Under the pieces are notes generated by a model. That model saw nothing but the letters and a program-made list of their open reading frames with translations, was not told the DNA's origin and did no database searches. This document shows positions 58,141-64,000 of a DNA stretch of 64,000 nt, one piece after another (position 1 is the first letter of the stretch; each line of letters opens with the position of its first letter). Source of the stretch: Microvirga sp. ACRRW (GTDB taxonomy: Bacteria > Pseudomonadota > Alphaproteobacteria > Rhizobiales > Beijerinckiaceae); NCBI RefSeq assembly GCF_022346925.1, contig NZ_JAKRNJ010000006.1:186001-250000 (forward strand), in the 5' to 3' direction. A program made the position numbers and the translations under genes.

Positions 58141-60569
58141 GGACTTGCCTTCGTGCGTCGATGGTCGCGCGGGCGGCGGGGAGCGCTTGGCCTCGGCCTC
58201 GGCACTGCCCCAGTGATGTTCTCCGGCAGCGTCACCGTAATCGGCCCGGCCTTAGCCTCGCCACCAATTTCTTCCTCGGAGAGAAGCCGCCTGATCTCAG
58301 CCATCACATCAATCTGTTTGGCATTGGGCTCGATCTGGCTCTCGAGTCGGTCGAGCAAGGTGAGCAGCCCGCGCCGATCCGCCGCCGTCCGCAGAAGCTT
58401 CGGCAATGCCCTGAGCGCCTTTTCCGGCTCGAAGTCGACAATGTAGGACTGCTCGCGAATGATCGCGCGGGCGGCTTCTGCAGGCATGTCAACGAGACCG
58501 ATGTCCTTGCCCACGAGGTCCCGCGCTCGCTTCATGGCCGAAAGCCGCCGTCGTCCGGTGCCTGCTTTCATCAAGAGAAGCGCCGTGCGGACGATGGCCC
58601 GTGTCGGGTCACCGTCGTCAATATGCGCCAAAGCCTCCTTCACAACCGGAGCGCCTCGCACGTCGATGGGCTCATCCGCTATGGCTCCCTTGTCATCGGC
58701 CGCCATGCCAACGCTGGCCGAACCGTAAATGCGAAAGAATGTGTTCTCTACCGCCGCATCGCGCAAATCACGATAGAGACCCCACGTGGCCGATGTCGCG
58801 GCTGCGGTCCAGCGCTCCATCATGGCCATGGGGCCATCACCTTTGGCGGGCACCCGGTTCGCCCTCGCCATGTCCGCCATGCCCTGCAGCGGCCACAGAA
58901 ACGGGTTCAGATCCGACACCGCCCAGCGCTGCGCCCGTTGCGGATGCATGGCCCGCCGCACGGCCGCTCCTGTCGGCGTCACGACCGACGAAACGAGAGG
59001 ATGGACAAAGGTTTCATAGGCGGCTGCGAGTGTCTCGGATGTGGCCTCGACCGCCTTGAACGGCAGCTCGTCCTTGCGACCGTATTTCTGCAGAACCTGA
59101 AGCTCCTCGACCCGGCGCTCGGTCAGCAGCACGTCGTAGCGCACGCTGCCATTCGCCTTGTGCTCCTCGACCTGCATGCCGTAGAGGCCCGGTGGGAGAT
59201 GCTCGATATACTCGATCAGATCGACGATCTGCGTGTGCTCCCGCTTGGCAACGGCACCGGACACGAAGATGCCGAGGTGGCCGACGCTCTTGTGCATCAG
59301 GCCGACGATGACTTGCCCGTTCGCCTTGAGGGCTTCCGTGGTCGGATAGAGATCCGCGACCCAATTGAACGCCTGCTGTGGAGGCGTGATGTTGTCGCCA
59401 AGCGACGCGAACAGAATGATGGGCGACTGGATCGCCCGCAGATCGAAGGCGCGTCCTTCGGACCATTCCGCATCACCATCCGCGAGGTTATTGCCCACGA
59501 ACAGGTTCTCGACGATCCATTTGATCTCCTGCCGGTCCATCAGGAAGAAGCCGCCCCACCAGCGCTCGAATTCGAGGAAGCGTTCCGGTTCGGTGTCGAT
59601 CTTCGAGAAAAGCGTGTAGTACTTGTCGAAATAGGTGTTGGCCGGGTTGAGATACTCGAAGTTCTCGACGAGATGGGCGCCGTCGAACCTGTCGGCGCCG
59701 AGATCGCTGGCGAGAAGCGCAGGCCAGGTTCCACCGAGAATACCGCCTGCATAGCGCATGGGATTTTCGCCGTCGTTGCCGGCCCAGTAAGACATCGGCG
59801 CGCCGTTGATCACGATGGGGCCGACGAGGTCCGGTTCGAGTGCGCCGACGAGCATCGAGGCCCAGCCCCCCTGGCAGTTGCCAATCACCACCGGCTTACG
59901 GGTCTTCGGGTGACGCTCGCCGACGATACGCAGGAACTCGGCCTCGGCGCGGGAGACATCCGCAAGCGTTTGTCCGGGCACCGGCTCCGGGAAGAAGATG
60001 ACGAAATAGACCGGATGGCCCGCCTTGAGCGCCACACCCACCTGCGAGTCCTGCTTGAACCCGCCGATCCCTGGCCCGTGCCCTGCGCGCGGGTCGATGA
60101 TGACGAAAGGCCGCCGTTCGGGATCGGTCTCGACGCCCTTTGGCGGAGTGATGCGCACAAGGGCATAGTTCGCAGGGCGTTCGAAGATGCGTGCGTCCGC
60201 GATCATCTCCCAGTCGAAATCCAGCAGAGGCGGCTTGCCGGCCTTCTCGTGCTCGATCCAGTTGTTGCCACGCTGCCGCAGCGTGTCCCAGAACAGGATG
60301 GATCGTTGAGTGAAGTCGAGCCAGTAGGAACTGGCGTCGCGCCAAAGATCCAACGGAGACATCCGATCCATGGGCCTGTCGCTCCATGCATCACTCGCCG
60401 CCCGCATCGCCTCAAGATAGCGCTGCATGGCCTTGGCATAACGCTCCTGATAGACCTCTGTGACCTTCACATGCATGCGGCCCAGTTCTGTCAACCGCGT
60501 ATCCAAGTCCTGCCGCTCAGGTTCGAGAACCGGCTCGTTTCTTAGCATTGGTCTGATCCGTCCATACAA
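58137..60569 (-). CDS. DUF3141-family alpha/beta-hydrolase-like protein
   Basis: 810 residues. N-terminal helical region (MHVKVTEVYQERYAKAMQRY), then an alpha/beta-hydrolase domain. The nucleophile elbow is IGNCQGGWASML, a GxCxGG box like that of PHA synthases, which use Cys. An Asp in FASLGDNITPPQQAF and a His in LMHKSVGHLGIF complete a plausible triad. A ~350-residue C-terminal part is specific to DUF3141. Related to PHA synthase by the box; its activity is unknown. Forms an operon with fabI downstream and ackA-pta upstream. Start 60569 lacks a good ribosome site; ATG 60548 is possible. Confidence 0.88.
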   Translation of the reverse strand: MYGRIRPMLRNEPVLEPERQDLDTRLTELGRMHVKVTEVYQERYAKAMQRYLEAMRAASDAWSDRPMDRMSPLDLWRDASSYWLDFTQRSILFWDTLRQRGNNWIEHEKAGKPPLLDFDWEMIADARIFERPANYALVRITPPKGVETDPERRPFVIIDPRAGHGPGIGGFKQDSQVGVALKAGHPVYFVIFFPEPVPGQTLADVSRAEAEFLRIVGERHPKTRKPVVIGNCQGGWASMLVGALEPDLVGPIVINGAPMSYWAGNDGENPMRYAGGILGGTWPALLASDLGADRFDGAHLVENFEYLNPANTYFDKYYTLFSKIDTEPERFLEFERWWGGFFLMDRQEIKWIVENLFVGNNLADGDAEWSEGRAFDLRAIQSPIILFASLGDNITPPQQAFNWVADLYPTTEALKANGQVIVGLMHKSVGHLGIFVSGAVAKREHTQIVDLIEYIEHLPPGLYGMQVEEHKANGSVRYDVLLTERRVEELQVLQKYGRKDELPFKAVEATSETLAAAYETFVHPLVSSVVTPTGAAVRRAMHPQRAQRWAVSDLNPFLWPLQGMADMARANRVPAKGDGPMAMMERWTAAATSATWGLYRDLRDAAVENTFFRIYGSASVGMAADDKGAIADEPIDVRGAPVVKEALAHIDDGDPTRAIVRTALLLMKAGTGRRRLSAMKRARDLVGKDIGLVDMPAEAARAIIREQSYIVDFEPEKALRALPKLLRTAADRRGLLTLLDRLESQIEPNAKQIDVMAEIRRLLSEEEIGGEAKAGPITVTLPENITGAVPRPRPSAPRRPRDHRRTKASP

Positions 60570-60577
60570 GGTTGGGA

Positions 60578-61087
60578 TTATGTTTTCGTATCACCCCACT
60601 TGAGGAAGAAGCCGACATCGCCCGGCAGCCCGCCCGGCCATTCGATGATCAGAGCGCTCAACCTGAAGCCCGCGGGCCGGAGCTGGTCACGCCACAATTC
60701 GTAGGCCTGGCGCGGGCGCCCGGTGAGCGTGTCGGGCCATCCCGGATCGGAATTGTTGATCGCGCGGCCATGGTCCGTGCACAGCGCATTGGGAAAGCGC
60801 ATGACCATTAGCTCGTTCTGGCCGCGCTCCGCCGCCGACCGCAGCTTCGAGCGCAGCGGCTGCAAGATCTCCTGCAATGCCTCCGGCGTGAGGTCTATGG
60901 GTGTGGCCATGCGCTTGATCAGGTCCTGGCGGGCCTTCTCGGCGCGATCCATGCCATCGACCGACTTCATGGCCTTCGCCATCTGCATTTCGGTCATGTA
61001 GTTGCGTAGGTCATCCGCCGACATGAACGTCTCGACCGCAAGGCTCTCTTGAGCCTTCTCATCCGGTTTACTCTTAAGCGTTTCCAT
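60578..61087 (-). CDS. Uncharacterised protein between ackA and DUF3141
   Basis: 169 residues from ATG 61087 with GGGAGG eight bases upstream (an earlier ATG at 61108 overlaps ackA). Helical N-terminus (SADDLRNYMTEMQMAKAMKS), middle LTPEALQEILQPLRSKLRSA, and a C-terminal ERGQNELMVMRFPNALCTDH with GRAINNSDPGWPDTL strand set. It lies conserved-style inside this operon, so it probably serves the same pathway. No domain recognised. Confidence 0.75.
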   Translation of the reverse strand: METLKSKPDEKAQESLAVETFMSADDLRNYMTEMQMAKAMKSVDGMDRAEKARQDLIKRMATPIDLTPEALQEILQPLRSKLRSAAERGQNELMVMRFPNALCTDHGRAINNSDPGWPDTLTGRPRQAYELWRDQLRPAGFRLSALIIEWPGGLPGDVGFFLKWGDTKT

Positions 61088-61104
61088 GACACCGACCTCC
61101 CTGT

Positions 61105-62313
61105 TCATGATGCGAGTTTGGCTTGAACGGCATCGAGCACGCTGCGCGTCTGCCGGGCGATCACCAGTTCTTCATTGGTGGGAATGACCCATGCCGTGGG
61201 CCCTGATCCGGCCGAGATGCGCGGTCCGCCTGTCCGATTAGCAGCTTCATCGATGGTGAGACCGGCCCATGCGAGGCCTGCGATCACCTCGGCGCGGGTC
61301 GCCACGTCGTTCTCACCGATCCCAGCGGTGAACACGAGTCCGTCGAGGCCGCCAAGCGCAGCAACGAGGGAGCCGATCTCGCGCGTAATACGGTAGACGA
61401 ACATGTCGATGGCGCGCTTGGCATCGGCATTCGTCGCTGCCTTCGACCGCAGCGTCCGCATATCGTTCGAGATTCCGGAGACTCCGAGAAGTCCGGACTT
61501 GGTATAGAGCATGCGCTCAGCCTCTTCGGGAGAGAGCTTCATCTCGCGCAGCATATAAAAGACGACACCGGCATCGATGGCGCCGCAACGGGTGCCCATG
61601 GGCAGGCCGTCGAGGGCGGAAAAACCCATGGTTGTCGCGATGCTGGTTCCGTCATTCAAGGCACAGAGGCTCGCGCCGTTCCCGAGATGGGCGACTATGA
61701 CCCGCCCCTCCGCGAGGCGAGGATCGTAGTCCTTTAGGACTGACGCGATGTAATCGTAGGAAAGGCCATGGAACCCGTAGCGGCGCACACCTCGCTCGCG
61801 CATATCGCGTGGCAGGGCGAACAGGCTCGCGATGTCGGACTGCGTCTGATGAAAGCCAGTATCGAAGCAGGCAACCTGAGGCATGCCCGGAAGCCTTCGC
61901 TGGACGATCTTGATCGGTTCGAGATTGTGCGGCTGATGCAGCGGCGCGAGCGGCACCAGTTTCTCAAGTTCCTGAATGACGGCCTCGTCGATCAATGTCG
62001 GCGCGGCAAAGGCCCCACCGCCATGAACGACCCGGTGTCCGATGGCCGCAAGCTTGCGGTTCTCCTGATGGGAGCGCAGCCACGATATGAGATGCATCAG
62101 CGCTTCCTCATGCCCGATGCCGTCGCCGGAACTCCATGTCATCTCATCGAGGGGCGTGCCGCCCGTGTCCTTAACGATGAAATGGACAGCACCTCCAAGA
62201 CCCTCGTAGAACCCCTTCCAGACGAGCCGAGGTTCCATGCCATCGAACATGTCGTAGACCTGGAACTTGAGGCTCGAAGAGCCCGCGTTCAGAACGATGA
62301 GGACGGGAGTCAT
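61105..62313 (-). CDS. ackA: Acetate kinase
   Basis: 402 residues, full length. ASKHA-fold motifs: LIVLNAGSSSLKFQVYD (phosphate 1), RRYGFHGLSYDYIA, IVAHLGNGASLCALNDG (phosphate 2), GFSALDGLPMGTRCGAID and TAGIGENDVATRAEV (adenosine). Makes ATP from acetyl phosphate, reversibly. Follows pta with three bases between, so the pair forms an acetyl-CoA/acetate pathway. Confidence 0.96.
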   Translation of the reverse strand: MTPVLIVLNAGSSSLKFQVYDMFDGMEPRLVWKGFYEGLGGAVHFIVKDTGGTPLDEMTWSSGDGIGHEEALMHLISWLRSHQENRKLAAIGHRVVHGGGAFAAPTLIDEAVIQELEKLVPLAPLHQPHNLEPIKIVQRRLPGMPQVACFDTGFHQTQSDIASLFALPRDMRERGVRRYGFHGLSYDYIASVLKDYDPRLAEGRVIVAHLGNGASLCALNDGTSIATTMGFSALDGLPMGTRCGAIDAGVVFYMLREMKLSPEEAERMLYTKSGLLGVSGISNDMRTLRSKAATNADAKRAIDMFVYRITREIGSLVAALGGLDGLVFTAGIGENDVATRAEVIAGLAWAGLTIDEAANRTGGPRISAGSGPTAWVIPTNEELVIARQTRSVLDAVQAKLAS

Positions 62314-62316
62314 GCT

Positions 62317-63291
62317 TTAGACCTCCGGCATGGCGAGCTGCTTGCGTTGTGCATCGGCAACGAGAGACGCGACTGCACATGAGGCCAGCCGGGTGATGGT
62401 CGAGTCGGCCCGGCTCGTGAGGATCACAGGAACGCGCGCGCCGAGCACGATTCCCGCCGCATCCGCATCGGCCAGGAAAGTCAGGCTCTTGGCGAGCATG
62501 TTGCCGGCTTCGAGATCGGGCACCACCAGGACATTGGCCTGCCCAGCGACCGGGGATTGGATCTTCTTGATCTTGGCCGCGCCGAGATCGATGGCATTGT
62601 CGAGTGCGAGTGGACCATCAACGATCCCACCGGTGATTTGCCCGCGATCGGCCATTTTGCAGAGCGCCGCGGCCTCGATGGTCGAGGGCACCTTCGGGTT
62701 CACGGTCTCCATCGCCGACAAGATCGCCACGCGCACCGGATCGACCCGCAAGGCGCGAGCGAGGTCGATGGCGTTTTGAACGATGTGGACCTTGTCCTCC
62801 AGCGTCGGCGCGATGTTGACCGCCGCGTCGGTAATGATAAGCGCCGTCTCATGGTCAGGAACATCCATGACGAAGCAATGGCTGATCCGGCGCGCAGTCC
62901 TGAGGCCGCCTTCGCGGCGGACGATGGCACCCATGAGCTCATCGGTGTGCAGGCTGCCCTTCATCAATGCCTCGGCCTGCCCGGATTTCACGAGATCGAC
63001 CGCCGCATCCGCCGCCGCATGGCTGTGCGGAGCATCAACGATCCGCATATTGGACATATCCCCACCAAGAGATTCCGCAGCTGCCATGATCTTGGTCTGC
63101 GGCCCGACGAGGATCGGCTCGATCAGGCCGAGTTCCGCCGCCTCGAGAACCGCGCCCAGGGAAGCCGCATCGCATGGATGAACCACGGCAACCTTCAGCT
63201 TCGGCAGAGATCGTGCGACCGCAACCAGCCGGTCGTATTTGTCATGCCGTCGCTGAGATGCATCTTGAGCTGAAACCGCAACCGTCATCAT
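62317..63291 (-). CDS. pta: Phosphate acetyl/butyryltransferase
   Basis: 324 residues from ATG 63291, with GAGGAGG directly upstream. Short single-domain PTA/PTB type: LKVAVVHPCDAASLGAVLEA, AEALMKGSLHTDELMGAIVR, FVMDVPDHETALIITDAAVN and VVPDLEAGNMLAKSLTFLA. Converts acyl-CoA plus phosphate to acyl phosphate for AckA. The short family includes both acetyl and butyryl enzymes, so the substrate is open. First gene of the minus-strand operon. Confidence 0.92.
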   Translation of the reverse strand: MMTVAVSAQDASQRRHDKYDRLVAVARSLPKLKVAVVHPCDAASLGAVLEAAELGLIEPILVGPQTKIMAAAESLGGDMSNMRIVDAPHSHAAADAAVDLVKSGQAEALMKGSLHTDELMGAIVRREGGLRTARRISHCFVMDVPDHETALIITDAAVNIAPTLEDKVHIVQNAIDLARALRVDPVRVAILSAMETVNPKVPSTIEAAALCKMADRGQITGGIVDGPLALDNAIDLGAAKIKKIQSPVAGQANVLVVPDLEAGNMLAKSLTFLADADAAGIVLGARVPVILTSRADSTITRLASCAVASLVADAQRKQLAMPEV

Positions 63292-63493
63292 GGCCTCCTC
63301 GCCGTACACACGATGGGCTGTTGTCATTGGCACCGGGCGCGAAGAGACCTGCGGGTACGGGATTTTAACCCAAACTCGCGCTTGCTTCGGCTGGTTTTCC
63401 TGCCGAGAGAATTATGACCTCTTCGAGCCCTGCTGCTTGACCCGTTGAGCCATCGAATTGACAGTTTCGGACAGGCAACGATGCGCGGATATG

Positions 63494-64000
63494 TCACCCA
63501 TGATGGCCGTCGCATCGCCAATTCGTTGGTGTCTGGCCCGACCAGCGGCGGAAGGCCCGCGTAAAAGCGCTTGCTTCGGAATAGCCGAGAGCAGCCGCGA
63601 TTTGCGCAAGCGGCACCTCGGTATCCTGCAGCAATTGCCGAGCGATCTCGAACCGGATCTCGTTGGTGAGGGCTCTGTAACCCATCCCCCCATTCTTCAA
63701 GCGGCGGCTCAGAGTACGGCGGTGCATCGCCAGGAGCTCAGCTATGTCATCCGCCGTACATCGATGATGCGTCAATCGCGTGCGCAACAAACGCCGGATA
63801 TCGTCGGAGAATTCTGAAACCTCGGTGCCTTTCAGCTGCTGGATGCGCTCCTCCAGCAGAACACGCACCATGGGATCCGCACCACAAATGCGCAGCTTCA
63901 GATCCTGGACCGGAAAGACGATGGAAGCACTCTCCTGATTAAACCGCACGGGCGCCCGGAAATGACGCCGGTACGGCTCCTGATCCGCCGGGCGTGTCCG
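63494..64000 (-). CDS. AraC-family regulator, N-terminus outside window
   Basis: The frame is open to the last base, so the gene extends beyond the window. The visible ~168 residues end in the AraC double helix-turn-helix: TADDIAELLAMHRRTLSRRL, then PLAQIAAALGYSEASAFTRA with FRRWSGQTP. The upstream piece (RRHFRAPVRFNQESASIVFP) matches the end of the arabinose-binding-type N-terminal domain (OruR/OtpR-like). It is upstream of pta on the same strand, with 200 bases between, so it could control that operon, but this is not shown. Confidence 0.85.
   Translation of the reverse strand, partial: RTRPADQEPYRRHFRAPVRFNQESASIVFPVQDLKLRICGADPMVRVLLEERIQQLKGTEVSEFSDDIRRLLRTRLTHHRCTADDIAELLAMHRRTLSRRLKNGGMGYRALTNEIRFEIARQLLQDTEVPLAQIAAALGYSEASAFTRAFRRWSGQTPTNWRCDGHHG

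Noticed and set aside
58161-60545. 794-codon plus-strand ORF
   Set aside because: Exactly antisense to the DUF3141 gene; His/Arg-rich without motifs. A shadow of GC-rich codon use.
1-64000. CRISPR arrays, tRNA and rRNA genes, integrases
   Set aside because: Looked for direct-repeat arrays, cloverleaf/CCA ends and tyrosine-recombinase motifs by eye; none supported.

Overview
The window looks like a chromosome segment from an alphaproteobacterium of the order Hyphomicrobiales (Rhizobiales), probably near Methylobacteriaceae or Microvirga. This rests on the GC-rich backbone, an alphaproteobacterial LexA box (GAAC-N7-GAAC) in front of imuA-imuB-dnaE2, a Lys/Ala-tailed HU protein, a phasin, and the pta-ackA-DUF3141-fabI block. 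The genus-level guess comes from memory of gene layouts, not from a search.

Layout. 0-6.6 kb is accessory DNA: the C-terminal part of a large protein (DUF4020-like), several defence-like orphans (a HELAH/PIN-like protein, a nuclease-like protein, a divergent class III nucleotide cyclase-like protein), an acyl-CoA ligase remnant, and a decayed copy of a regulator/TnsA-like module. 6.7-14 kb holds mostly small or ordinary genes: a DEDDh exonuclease, a secreted nuclease with an excalibur protein, HU, a lipoprotein, an XRE regulator, a GNAT enzyme and a LysR regulator. 14.2-19.7 kb is the SOS mutagenesis cassette imuA-imuB-dnaE2, with a LexA box lying on its -10 element. 19.7-28.4 kb is an inserted block with a five-gene sugar-type operon (Gfo/Idh/MocA oxidoreductase, a domain-permuted alcohol dehydrogenase, MFS transporter, NUDIX hydrolase, phosphomannomutase). 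It is closed by a broken second copy of the dnaE2 3' end.

28.4-36.7 kb looks like a defence island on the minus strand. It has a PHP-domain plus SMC-like ATPase (TrlF type), a three-gene operon with two paralogous nuclease-like proteins under a promoter overlapped by a perfect palindrome, and a CoiA-like nuclease. 39.2-42.8 kb is a module of a divergent XRE repressor, a conserved 25-codon leader ORF with a tetraproline, a catalytically degenerate TnsA-like protein, DUF6634, and a soluble FtsH-like AAA+/M41 protease. It sits directly before a complete Tn7-like set tnsA-tnsB-tnsC-tniQ (43.7-49.8 kb) with no Cas genes. A TIR-domain operon (50.1-52.3 kb, visibly AT-richer) follows and may be cargo.

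52.3-64 kb is core chromosome: small housekeeping genes, an intergenic repeat, a candidate structured RNA, a DMT transporter, a cupin, a phasin, and the fabI / DUF3141 / ackA / pta operon, ending in a truncated AraC-type regulator.

The most promising unusual system is the 39.2-42.8 kb module: a regulated AAA+ protease encoded with a dead TnsA-like protein next to a Tn7-like transposase, with a second, decayed copy 34 kb away in the same window.
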